From assembly GCA_032690845.1 (NCBI GenBank), contig CM064417.1, forward strand, positions 11,686,501-11,750,500: 64,000 nucleotides of DNA, read 5' to 3'. Every line of letters starts with the position of its first letter. Positions within the stretch are counted from its first letter, which is position 1. This stretch comes from Eleusine coracana subsp. coracana (lineage: Eukaryota > Streptophyta > Magnoliopsida > Poales > Poaceae). The position numbers and the translations under genes are program-made. The notes beneath the pieces are model-generated. The model saw only the letters and a list, made by a program, of their open reading frames with translations. It ran no database searches and was not told the origin of the DNA. Shown piece after piece: positions 11,196 through 22,050 of this stretch.

Positions 11196-12817
11196 TTGAC
11201 AGAGAGAACTGTTAGGAATAGAAACTAACTTCTAAGATAGCGATCACATCAACCAGCGCTGAACGACCACGGATTTGAAGCCTGGCTTTGGCAGGCGGAG
11301 TTTCTTGTAGGCCCGATCCGGAACGCAGCCGCCTCAGCTCGGATTGAGATGACTCCGGGTGACACTGACAAATCTGCACCTATCCAGTACAGTATAATAC
11401 ACTTGTACTAACAGCGCAGATAAGTCCACGAGAGCACTATATGTGACTGCACATGAGGTTGCATATGATCGCGATGGAGCTCGACGGAGGCGTGACACGG
11501 ACTGGCTGGCGGCGGCCAGTGACGATTTTCCTGCATTTAGTTGGTGCAGTGAGCGGCTCTCTACTCTATCTCGACCGCAAGATGAAAGTTGAAAAGGTCA
11601 TCGGCCGGGCAGAAACGACACGTCCGTTTCAGCGTCGTCGGATTCTCTCCCCGACATGGAAAATCTTGCCCGCGCGTACACACGGATATATCTGGGCATC
11701 CAGTCCGAAAAAATGGCTCTGACATGAAGCCCGTTTCAAAAAGCCCGGCTCACGGGCCGTGCTACGGACTGATCCTCAGGCCTATAGCACGACACGCGGT
11801 CAGGTAGGCCGCGCCTCCCTCTAGCCTAGCAGGCAGCAGGCCGCATCCCCTCTCTAGCAGGCCGCGCCTCTCCCCAGCCCAGCAGGCCGTGCCTCTCCCC
11901 AGTCCAGAGCAGGCCCCTCCCCCCCCCCACACACACACCGCGAGTGAAACTCTAGTCCCCGAGTCAACCACTCTCGACTCTAGACCGCCTCCTCGGCTCC
12001 CGCTCCCCGCCGCCTCGACGGCTTGGCCCTTGGCACGCATCCCCGCTCTCCCCGGCTCCCACTCCCGCTCCCAGCCGCCTCGGTCCTCATCGTGCATCAC
12101 CGCTCTCCCCGGTTTTGGCTCCCGCTCCCCGCCGCTCTTCCCGTTTGCCTCCTCGCCGTCTCTACCCTCGGCGCGCATCGTCTCATCCGCCGGCCGTCCC
12201 CTGCTCTCGCTTGGACCATCGGCCCGCCGCTCTCCACGTCTGCCTCCCTGGCTGCCGCCTCTCCCACCTCCTAGATCTGCTCCCATCGGTCGTGCTACGA
12301 CGGGCTACAACGGACTACCGTGCTACCGGACCAACCGGACCGACACGACACGGTACATGGCTTGCCGGACCGTGCCATGGGCTCAGCTCCAGACCCAGAG
12401 CATAGTGTAGCACGGCATGCATGGGCCCACGTGCCTTACCGGTCTGGGCCCAGAACCGTGCCGTGTCGGGCCGTTCCGGAGGGACCAGATGCCCAGATAT
12501 ACACACGGAGCTGGATCGGCGCTCGGGAGTGCGCGGCGCGGAGTTTGAAGAAGCTTTGTTAGTGCCTGCTGAAACTCATAAACGGTGTACGAGTTACGTC
12601 AATAGTGGGCGATTGCCCTTTTCATCGGCAATCCTTGACAATCACGAGACTAGAACAGCGATTCTTGCTGCTGTCCTTACTCCTTAGTAACGTTTATTAC
12701 TGGCACTGCACTGGCAGTACCTCGTCGATCGCAGAAAACTGTGCTTTGGGTTCCATTCCATGCAGAATCTTTACTACTATCGTTTACCCGACAACAGTAC
12801 TGCACCGTACAGTATGT
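11196..12817. other. Intergenic DNA with a GC-rich low-complexity block (about 11740-12540)
   Basis: The block is rich in GCAGGCC and CGGCTCCCGCTCCC repeats, and words such as GTGCTACGG..CGGGC occur toward both ends. It resembles GC-rich non-autonomous repeats seen in grasses, but I cannot define its termini. Pro/Ser/Arg-rich open frames across it follow from base composition. A run of ten C residues lies at 11919-11928. Confidence 0.35.
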
Positions 12818-12819
12818 TA

Positions 12820-13056
12820 CTCCCTTTATTCTAAAATATAAGTATTTATTGACCTTAGAAATCATCTTTGATCTTTTATCTTATTCAAACTTTTTTTATT
12901 AAAAAATATTTATTTTGTTATAATATATTTTATTATTAGATACATTTCAAATATGATTTATTTATTTTTATATTTATCATAAGAAATTTAAATAAGATAA
13001 AAGATCAAAGATGTTTTTTAAAGTCAACAAATACTTATATTTTAAGATAGAGGAAG
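12820..13056. mobile_element. Stowaway-type (Tc1/mariner) MITE, 237 bp, TA TSD
   Basis: The left end CTCCCTTTATTCTAAAATAT and the complement of the right end CTTCCTCTATCTTAAAATAT are inverted repeats. The inner arms also match around AAGTATTTATTGAC and GATCAAAGAT. TA dinucleotides flank both ends (12818-12819, 13057-13058). It is AT-rich and non-coding. Confidence 0.85.
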
Positions 13057-13357
13057 TATGTAAGGTATCTTTTAAACCTTGTCAATTCCTCTCATATCCT
13101 AACTTCTGAAGCCTAATTAGCATCACGAAACGGCACCAAGATTTGTAACCTCACTTCGGCACGTGCTTGCTTAAAATTATTTTCCACTAGTGAGTGCCTG
13201 TTTACTCGGCACTCCAAATTTATTTTCCACTGAGAAGGGACTATCAGCGATGAGCTCGCATCCAGGAGGAGGTGGAGGGGGATGCCGTGAACTGATTTTT
13301 TCCGGCATGATCCGAGTTTCCTCCTTCCCTGCGCTTGGATCAAGTTGGTTTTAGCTA

Positions 13358-13688
13358 GAGGAGTTTTACCGTCTAAAATATCAAACAACAGTTTTAAAAA
13401 ACTACTGGCCAGTAGTTTGATCTAATTACTGTCTAGTACTTTCTTAATTTGAGGTCAATATCAGAAAATATAAGAGTTGTAGATTTATAGTAATTAGTTT
13501 TTATTATTATAAATAAAGTTACATTAACAATCTTATTAATATCTAATACTTTATATTTTTTTAAGATAAGCTAACATTTCAATGATTTGGTAGACTATAT
13601 ATTTTATTATGAAAATAAACATAAATTTATTAATTAATAGAGTAATTACAAAATTATCCTGCTAATATTTTAAAGAGTAAAACTCCTC
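13358..13688. mobile_element. hAT-type MITE, 331 bp, perfect 8-bp TSD
   Basis: The termini GAGGAGTTTTAC and GTAAAACTCCTC are perfect inverted repeats, and the similarity continues through TAAAATAT. TTTAGCTA is duplicated at 13350-13357 and 13689-13696. A related fragment lies near 56780-56832. Confidence 0.82.
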
Positions 13689-13696
13689 TTTAGCTA

Positions 13697-14763
13697 ATAG
13701 CCATTAACGATGGAAGGAAGAAGGCCTTGTTTGTTGTTGGCTAGTTGAAAAGTTGGCTGGTGAAATTTTGATGTTGACTTTTGTAATATATATACTCTAT
13801 CTGTTTTAAAGTTTTAACACTTTAGCTGACTTCATTTGTCCCAAAATACTTATTATTCTTATTTTCTGATATAACTTTCTCTCTCTCCAATACATATCTA
13901 TCTCTATCTTTCTTCACCTTATTTTCTGTGCATCTACCTTTTATACTTCTTCTTAATTCCCGTGTATAAAACTAAAACTTCAAGTATTTTGGGACGCAAC
14001 AAGTATTTCTTCTATGCATTCCAAAGCTAGGTCAGAAGTTTGCTATTTGTTTCAGCTTTTCAGCTGGAAAAGACAACTAAGAAGCTGAAACAAACTCAGC
14101 CGAAGAAGGGCTGAGAAAAGCCAAGGGCAGTTTCATCCGACAAGGTAAAACAAATAAAGGAATATAGAGAAAAATAAAAAAAAAATAGATTTAAATGACG
14201 TGTTCCGAATAGAAAAACGGATTGAGGGCTGCTTCTGAAAGGCTTACGGATTGAGGGGTAAATGTTGTAAGGCTCACGTATTTGAGGGCAAATTCTGTAA
14301 TCTCTCTTGAAAAGGAGAAGCATGCCCAAACATTGGCACAGACGCCATTACTCGAATTTTCAATCGGTCTTTATCTCTGGTCTTTGCGCAAAGATGGTTC
14401 CCATCCGCGAGTAGTAACTATCGATGTCAATAGTCCACTTGGTGTCACATATTCGTCTCCTCTGCTTTAATTTGGGGGATGACTGGATGAGTAAGTCCAC
14501 AAAGTTGTAGCTGCTTTTGGGGCACAAACAAGACCGTCGCTGCCCAGCATTGAGTCAATACAAATTGAGTAGGAATGCTAAATAAAAAGAGAGCTGAAAT
14601 AGGAGAGCACTGTTGTCGTAGGTGAAGCCGTTAATCATCACCCGTGTCACTTACGTTCATTACCTCCTCATCTCGTTCGGTTGGCCTGTGGATGGAATGG
14701 ATGTGTTCCTAACCTGTTGATTTTTTCTTTTCCTTTTGGACATGCATACTACTGCAGGAGTGG
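13697..14763. other. Intergenic DNA, no gene recognised
   Basis: The stretch at about 13775-14010 has the inverted words CCCAAAATACTTATT and AAGTATTTTGGGACG and may be a decayed Stowaway element. Nothing else is recognisable. Confidence 0.35.
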
Positions 14764-14945
14764 GACTAGCAACACCGTGATGGTTAGGTTACCACTTGAG
14801 CGGCCGCAAAGTTTGTGTTAGTCGGTACCAGGAATTTCTCAAGCCTGATTACCTGACTAGCAACACCGTGATGGTTAGGTTACCACTTGAGCGGCCGCAA
14901 AGTTTGTGTTAGTCGGTACCAGGAATTTCTCAAGCCTGATTACCT
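14764..14945. repeat. Perfect 91-bp tandem duplication
   Basis: The block starting GACTAGCAACACCGTGATGG and containing GCGGCCGC and GGTACC occurs twice head to tail (14764-14854 and 14855-14945) without a mismatch. It must be a very recent duplication, or a joining artefact in the assembly. It contains no gene. Confidence 0.95.
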
Positions 14946-15753
14946 GCCTACCAAAATCTGTGACTTCCTCTGTTCGCCGCTCACAAGCTAAGGGCCATGC
15001 ACTCCTACGCTATTGTGGACCAGGCATATGGGTAACAGGAAGCAACAGACCGAGCATTCAAAGTGATCAGGGTTCGTCAAGTGGCTGGATCATCTCGATC
15101 TCAGGAGAAAAGATGACACGTACAGTGCTGCTGTTGCTTCAGAGCAACTCAACCTTTGAATGGAGCAGTGATCTGCGATCTCGTTATTTGGTTGGTCCCT
15201 CTATGTGCTGTTTGATAGCTCCAGCTAATAATGTTTGCAAGCGTCTAGTACATGCTTTAGTAAGAAGAATCAACAATCAGTGCCTCTAGACTTGACTATG
15301 TGTAAGCATCGTACGTGTGTGGTTTTCAATTTTAAGATAACGGGAAGATTATATTAACCTTAATATTGACTTCAAGAAAGCTATGGCCACACTGATAAAA
15401 AAAGAAAAGAAAAGGAAGAGTTTCTCCTCTCTACAGCTGCTAATGTCTTCCAATGCTACTCACTAGATAATAAAGCTCTGAGGGTCTACTAGATTGAGGG
15501 GTAAAAATGGAAAAGCTTCCAAATTTAGGGGTAAGAACTGAAAAATCTCATTGTTTTTACTCCACTTTATTGTCCAGAATCAATGTGACTCTGTTCAAAC
15601 TCTCGGTCTTTTTGAGCATTTGGAGGCTTGAAGCCGGAATTGTTCGCTAACAGCAAGCACGGCCCATGAACGGCCGACAAACGGCCTGCATGCAATGGTG
15701 GACAGATGGTCTCCGTCTCCACGGACCATGGCGGGGTTCACTTTCAAAAAGCT
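14946..15753. other. Intergenic DNA, no gene recognised
   Basis: A 127-codon plus-strand frame at 14906-15289 begins inside the tandem duplication and has no recognisable motif. No transposon termini were found before the Harbinger element. Confidence 0.4.
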
Positions 15754-15756
15754 TAA

Positions 15757-17341
15757 GGGCGTGTTTGGGAGAGCTTCGCTCTAAAAAAAAGTTCTACTCC
15801 ATAAACTCTATTATTTTGTAACTTTATTTTATTAACTCTAGAAAAATAAAGAGTTGGTGAACATGTTTAACAAATAACGTGATCAACTCTTAAAAATGTA
15901 GTAATTGATGTGAATTGTCCTCTATGCCCTTGGTAGGCATGATGATTTTTTCGCTGTTGCTACAGTACCAGCATGCTACAGTGCCATGCATCTACGTTGT
16001 GAATTCTTCTTTTGTGACATATTTTTACATAAAAATTGCCATGTACAAGAGATAAAAAAATTATTATAATAATAAAGTTTGCACTATAATATCAAAATCA
16101 AATCACATCAATAAAACTAGTTTCAAGTAAGAGAAAGAGCAGTGACCAACTCATCACGGAATACATCCATAGTTGGAGCGTTTGTTGCGGCTGTTGACCT
16201 ACCGGATGCCATAGATGTAACAACATATTTGTTGTATCTTTCCGGTATTGTTGGCATGAAATTTTTCGTCCACTTTGATTGCATTGTATAGAACACTCAT
16301 GTCATGCATAGCTCTAGGATGTCCAGTGAAAACATATGTGAAGCGCATTTCAAAGTTACATACTGCCAGTACATTTTGAGTAGCCACACCGGTTTTCTCA
16401 ATATATCTGACTTGTTCATCTGGTGGAAGAGAGACTCGAATGTGAATGCCATCAAGTGCACCAATGCAATCTTTGAAGTGTGGATAAGCATGTTTGTCAT
16501 CTCGTGTCCTGAAATGTGCAGTGGGAAAGTTTGGATTTTTTGGTACAATGAAATCCGGCGCCATAGCCATCAAAGCATTCAAAGCCTCACGAAAATTTCT
16601 ACTAATGGTTTCTTCTGAGTGCTTGAATCTATTTGGATATCTGGATTTTGACTCATTGCCACCACGTGTATAGAATATTGCAAGCATATCTTTTGAGTCC
16701 ATATGAAGAGAAGATACCAACCCATACCTCATGGCCTGTGGTGGGGCTGCCATCTACCATGGCCGACTGGGAGAAAGGGCCCCGGGCACCTAAGGGAGGA
16801 GTAGCTGATGCTTCCATGGATTGGATGACATTGTGAGTAGGAGAAGAAGTAAAAGTAAAGAAGATCTATAAGGAATTACACGTTCATACCTTGATGGGAA
16901 GGAAGATCATCTTGAGGAGCATCCATTCTGCTCCAATTTGATGATCACCGGCGACTTTGAAAGGGGAGGGGGGGGGGGGGGGGGATGCTAGGGATGTGGG
17001 CGGCGCCGCTGGCCCCGTTTCCTGATCATGCATGCGCTTGGAGGCCACAAAGGGGGATCGGGTCGTGGGTGGGAGGCGGAGGTCTTTTTTTTTCACGAAG
17101 GGGTATGTGTATAACTGGTGGCATGGTGGGTAATTTTACTACAACTCCATGGAAATGTATGTAACATGTATTTTCAGAGCTCCTCAATGAGGAGCTCCAA
17201 GAAAAATATAGAGTTGGCCCCCCAACTCCATGTTTTATTGTGGAGTTTTCAGATCTGGAGTTTCTAGAGCCAGACGTGTTTGGCAACGAGTTCATAGTGC
17301 GAAGTTGAAAAAGTTGGAGCAGAGCTTTCCCAAACACGCCC
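15757..17341 (-). mobile_element. PIF/Harbinger DNA transposon, internally deleted, 1,585 bp
   Basis: The left terminus GGGCGTGTTTGGGAGAGCTT and the complement of the right terminus GGGCGTGTTTGGGAAAGCTC are near-identical inverted repeats. The 3-bp target duplication TAA stands outside both (15754-15756 and 17342-17344), as expected for PIF/Harbinger. The interior encodes part of a DDE transposase on the minus strand. The Myb-like ORF1 of autonomous members is not seen, so this copy is a non-autonomous relic. A 17-base G run lies at 16968-16984. Confidence 0.92.
16199..16753 (-). pseudogene. Truncated PIF/Harbinger DDE transposase
   Basis: The frame gives 184 residues against about 400 for intact relatives. 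It holds the N-terminal part of the nuclease domain: DCIGALDGIHIRV (first catalytic Asp in ALDG.H), then NVLAVCNFEMRFTYVFTG and HPRAMHDMSVL (second Asp in the HD motif). The sequence breaks off after DEKFHANNTGKIQ, so the DAGY region and the final catalytic Glu are absent. About 30 bases further on, a short segment (MDVFRDELVTAL) resembles a family C-terminus, suggesting an internal deletion. The N-terminal helix-turn-helix part, about 150 residues, is also missing. The protein cannot be catalytically active. It lies wholly inside the TIRs at 15757-17341. Confidence 0.88.
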
Positions 17342-17344
17342 TAA

Positions 17345-18051
17345 GAACCGTTGCTTCCACGGTCTAAGATTAGTTAGAGCTTCTCCAACCATTATCTAAA
17401 CCAAATTATTAAACTAAAATTAGAATATAATTAGTAGAAAGAGGTCTCTAACAGTTTTTTAAGTCCCAGGTTTCTATATTTGGAGACCACTTTGGCACTC
17501 ACGAAATGTCGATCCTCGCTAGCTCTGGTGCCAAAATCACAAATCACTGCCTCAGTTCACAGCATCACAGAGTCATTTTAGCGCAAGCATGTTGTTTAGT
17601 GGCAGAATAATCCTCTTTGGTAGATGTCATGCTAGAGAAGCTCCTCTGCCATCACTGATTGCAACTCAAGCGCCACTGCTGTGTATACATTGAGTGAAGC
17701 CCGCGACTGTTCTAGGGTCATGCGAGGCTCTGCCGTATCTACGGCCATGTGCTATTCCAAGGACGCAGAAGGTTAAGAAACATCTTAGCACACACAAACA
17801 AGTAAATAACTGGACACAAGTAAACAAGTGAAGATGGCATGCCTAGCACGTCTCATCACCAAACGACCGCGTTGCCGTTGAACGCCACCACGAAGGCGGA
17901 TGAACAACGCCGATCACGAACTCTCCGACATGAGTGTCTGGCCGCCACCACCGCCCATGCCTCAGTACCTCAAGAAACCAGGATGTGCGAGCATTCTGCC
18001 GCAATCTTGCTAGGGCTGCTGTCATCTTCCTACAAATGAAAAATTCTAGGC
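17345..18051. other. Intergenic DNA between Harbinger and LINE, no gene recognised
   Basis: A start resembling genomic Tourist-like repeats (TTAGAGCTTCTCCAACC near 17372) has no visible partner. Short frames on both strands near 17839-18039 have no recognisable motif. Confidence 0.35.
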
Positions 18052-18433
18052 TTTTTTTTTTGACCGAACAGGAGGGGGGGGGGTACCCCTACTGAAGATT
18101 TTCATTAATTATAACTAGAGTTTGTACAATCAGAAGGAAAACATGAGAAAATCGAAGAGAAAAATAAAAAGGAAAGATTAGGCAGCAGATTGTAGCCATA
18201 ATTCAATATTCGGGAAATACTTCTTTTTGGCTCGATGTAACACCAGGCCGAACTCTTTGAGAAATCTTGCTTTGCATCCTTGAACCGTTGGATCAATGCC
18301 ATTGAAAAGCCAATCATTTCTTGTGGTCCAGATACTCTAGGCCATAAGAATGATAACCTCCATATAGAACTTCTTATTCAACACTCTCTTGATGAATTTG
18401 AATGACTGAACTGCTGATCTACTCCTTGTGATG

Positions 18434-21400
18434 TCAATACCAATGGATGCCCAGCAGTTTTTTTGCAAAGCTGCAATGGAGGAAAAGATGTTCCATAAAT
18501 TCTTCCCTTTGCCTTAAACAGAGGTCACAAGAGTCTGATTCCAGCTCCATGTTTTTTCTATGAAGTAAACAACTTGTATTTAGTCTGTCTTTGAGCAACA
18601 ACCAGAAGAAAACTTTGTGTTTCAGTTGGTAGGAGCTTAGCCACAACCAGGAGAAAATTGGATGTACCTAAGTAGTTCCTAAAAGGGCTTTATAGGCTTT
18701 AACTGAACTAAATTGTCCATTTCCCCAAATGTACATCCAGAGATCCGTCTCCTGCATAAGATCCACATTCTCAAGGAGGTCTTGAAGAATATTGTATTGG
18801 TTAAAAGCCTGAATGGATAGAGGAAGATGAAAGTGATCCAAACGTTGATCCAATTGCATCATTTCTTGAACTGTGATGTTGGCCTTTTTTGTATTGGAGA
18901 ACGGTTCAAGGAATTGCTGTGACAGCAAAAGACCATTCCAAGTATCATACTAAAATAAAACTGAAGATCCATTCTGAACTTGTGCCTGGGCTAATCCTTT
19001 GTAAAGAAGCTAAAGTTTAGAATATTCCTCCACCAGATTGATCCTCTTTTCCGCTGCCTAGGTAGTTCACCTCGGGAATAATATTTATGCAAAAGAAGTT
19101 TTACCCAAGGTAGGTTTTGCCTAGTATAAAATTTATGGAGGTTTTTGAGAAGGAGTGCATCATTTTGGGTTCTCAGTTTAATGAGTCTGAGCCCACCCAT
19201 TTTCTTTGGGAGAGTGACAAGTTTCCAAGTTGCAAGGGGATGGGTGGGGGGGGGGGGGGGGGGGGCTTTTTAGCATTTAGATCAGAACCTCTCCAAAGGC
19301 AATGACGTCTGTATCTATCTATTTGCTTGACCACCTCAGCTGGTAATTTGAAAGTACACATGAAGAATGTGGGCAAAGAAGTGAGGACTGAGTTAACTAG
19401 CTGTAGTTTTCCTCCTTGATTTAAGAAGTTAGACATATTTGAGAGTCTTCTCTCAATTATGTGGATTAGGGGCAAACAATCTTGCACAGTGGGATTTTTG
19501 GATCCAAAGGGAAGCCCCAAATAGGCAAAAGGTAGGGTCCCTATCTGACATTGGAATGTATTGGCTAAATGGAGCATCCTTTCCTCATCAACATTGATTG
19601 CAACCATCACTGATTTACTGTACTTCACTCTTAGACTAGTAGAGTCAGCAAATGAGTTAAGAAGAGCTTTGAGTACAAAAAGCTGTCTGGGCCAGGCTTC
19701 CATTATTAGGAGGGTGTCATCCACATATTGTACGATTGAGAGATTGTCATCTCTAGTGTTCTGAATTGGGACAGAGAGCAAACCTTACTGCTTGGCTTTT
19801 TTAATGATAGATTGGAGTAGATCAGCTGCTAACAGAAATAAAAGAGGTGATAAAGGGTCACCCTGTCTAACTCATCTTCTGCAATGAAATACCTTGCCAG
19901 GTACACTATTGAGCATGATTGTTGATTTTTTTGTGCTTAGAATATTTTGAATCCAAGGTACCCATTTGTTGCCAAAACCTTTTGCTCTCAGAATTTGAAT
20001 GATACAATTATGCTCCAACTTGTCAAAAGCTTTTTTGAAGTCCAGTTTTAGGATAACCAGTTCCTTTCTAGACTGATGACACATATGCAGGTATTCAAGA
20101 GACCAAGCAAGACAATCTTGTGTAGTTCTATATTTGATGAATCCATACTGATTCTGGTGAATTAACTCCATGATGACCTGTTGAAGTCTATCTACCAGGA
20201 TCTTGGTGATTAGTTTGATGGTAGAGTTTAGCAGAGAGATGGGCCTGTAGTCATTAATTGAAGTAGGATGATCATGTTTAGGAATAAGGGTGATAAAAAA
20301 AGCCATTCATGCTTTGAGTATAGATTGTTCCATTGTAAATACGTTGACACAGGTCATAGAATTCTTTAGCAATATTTGGCCAACAGGCTTTCAAGAAGCC
20401 TCCATTAAAACCATCTGGTCCAGGAGATTTGTCTGAATATAGTTGTTGTATAATTTTGTCAATTTCTTCCTTTGTAAATGGGCCTTCCATCCTGTCAAGG
20501 TTTTGCACCGTTTTTAGGAGATTATCGAGATTGAAGTTCATGGTGAGCCCTTTAGATTGTCCAAGTCTCTCTTTATAGGCTTCCCAAATGACTACTGCCT
20601 TACCTTCAGGACTAGTAACAACATTACCATCAACAGTTTGCAAGGAGGCATGGAGTTAATTCTATGTCTGACTATAGCATTTGCATGAAAAATCTTTGTA
20701 TTGGCATCACCATCTTTTACCCATCTAATTGTTCGTATATGCTTCCAGTGTGCCAGTTGTTGACTCAACAAATTAGCAAGATGATCGAGCAAAGAAGCCC
20801 TGAAGTTCCATTCTTCCAGGGTTAAGTCTCTTACCTCTTCCAGAGTATCAAGGAATAGGATTACTTGTTTTGTGTTGGAGATGGTTTCAGCTAGATTGGA
20901 GAGAGGGGAGCTCCATGCTTAAGGCCTTCCTTAAGGCTTTGAACTTGCCCATTATTTTCTTTGCAGGATCCTGATGTGAGACTGGCTCATTCCAACTATG
21001 TTGCATAATTTGCATGAAATCATTCCTCTGTAACCAGAAATTTTCAAATATGAACACATCGGCTTTCGGGATGTTAGTTGAGATTATTAAATTACAAGGA
21101 TCATGATCAGAAGTATCTCTAGAGAGAGTGTGAACTTCAGTTCCAGGGTGATTTAGACCCTAGAGCTAGAGCAAAAAAACCACTCCAGTCTTTCAAGAAG
21201 AAGATTTTCATGTTTGTTAGTCAAGGTATATTTTCCCTTGTAGTGGAAGTTCTTCTAGGCTAGTAGAGCTAATGGAATCATTGAATGCTAGCATTTCAGA
21301 GATGTTCCCCCCAGGTTTGTTCCTATTTGAGGGTTTCCTGATCAAGTTATAGTCTTCAATAACCAATGAGTCCGAGTCATCTGGGATAACAAAATTTTTT

Positions 21401-21760
21401 AACCAGTCCAAAAAGATCAATTTTCTATCAGGTACATAGGGTCCATACACAATGGTTAGAGACCAATGGGCATTGATGAGCAAAGAGCAAAAGTCCATGG
21501 AAATAGCAAAATCATTTTGGAACGTTTTATGACCTATGCATTTGGCTCCTTTACAATCTACTAAAATATCTCCAGAAGCACCAATGGAGGGCAGGTAATC
21601 AAAAGAGTCAAATGAAGGGGGGCAAAAATTCCTGATATAAGCATAATCAGATGTCACAATCTGACTCATCAATCTTGCTACAAAGAGCAATCCATTTATC
21701 AGGAGAGTTGATGCCCCTAATATTCCAAAAGAGGATATTCCATTTTCTCGAGTTTCTAGT
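18434..21760 (-). pseudogene. LINE ORF2: endonuclease, reverse transcriptase and zf-RVT, broken
   Basis: ORF2 copies the element's RNA into DNA at a nicked target. Pieces in order on the minus strand follow. The AP-endonuclease-like domain (about 21760-21217) has ILFWNIRGINSPDKW and a later DYNLIRKPSNRNKPGG. The reverse transcriptase (about 20460-19170) has SPGPDGFNGGFLK, NDYRPISLLN, LDFKKAFDKLEH, a VRQGDPLSPLLF segment reached through a stop codon, YVDDTLLIM (the catalytic palm Asp pair) and AYLGLPFG. The zf-RVT domain (18646-18434) has KHKVFFWLLLKDRLNT and CDLCLRQREEFMEHLFLHCSFAKK. The endonuclease has lost the segment after SDCDI that should hold the conserved QET. A 20-base G run at 19246-19265 disrupts the region after the reverse transcriptase. 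Several in-frame stops make the protein non-functional. Confidence 0.9.
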
Positions 21761-22050
21761 ATGGGTGTGATCCATTTGAAAAACATATGAGATAAAACAC
21801 CCTGCCAAATGTAGCCTCAACATAACATCAACAACCAGATTGTAAGAAAGCCAGACCAAGACACTGGAGGGGACCAATGAGCCATCCATCATATAATAAG
21901 GTTCCCAATAATTAAAAGGTCCAACATTGATGATAACCAATACTGAACATATAAAAAGAGTTGTACAAATAAAAAGGACCAGTTGAGATAGCAGATAAGG
22001 GAAACAAAGACAGTCCCTATTAGCTAAGTTGAAACCATGACCGTCCTCAC

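Noticed and set aside
11889..12410. Pro/Ser/Arg-rich open frames of up to 174 codons on both strands.
   Set aside because: GC-rich low-complexity repeats keep all frames open. No motif or gene structure is visible.
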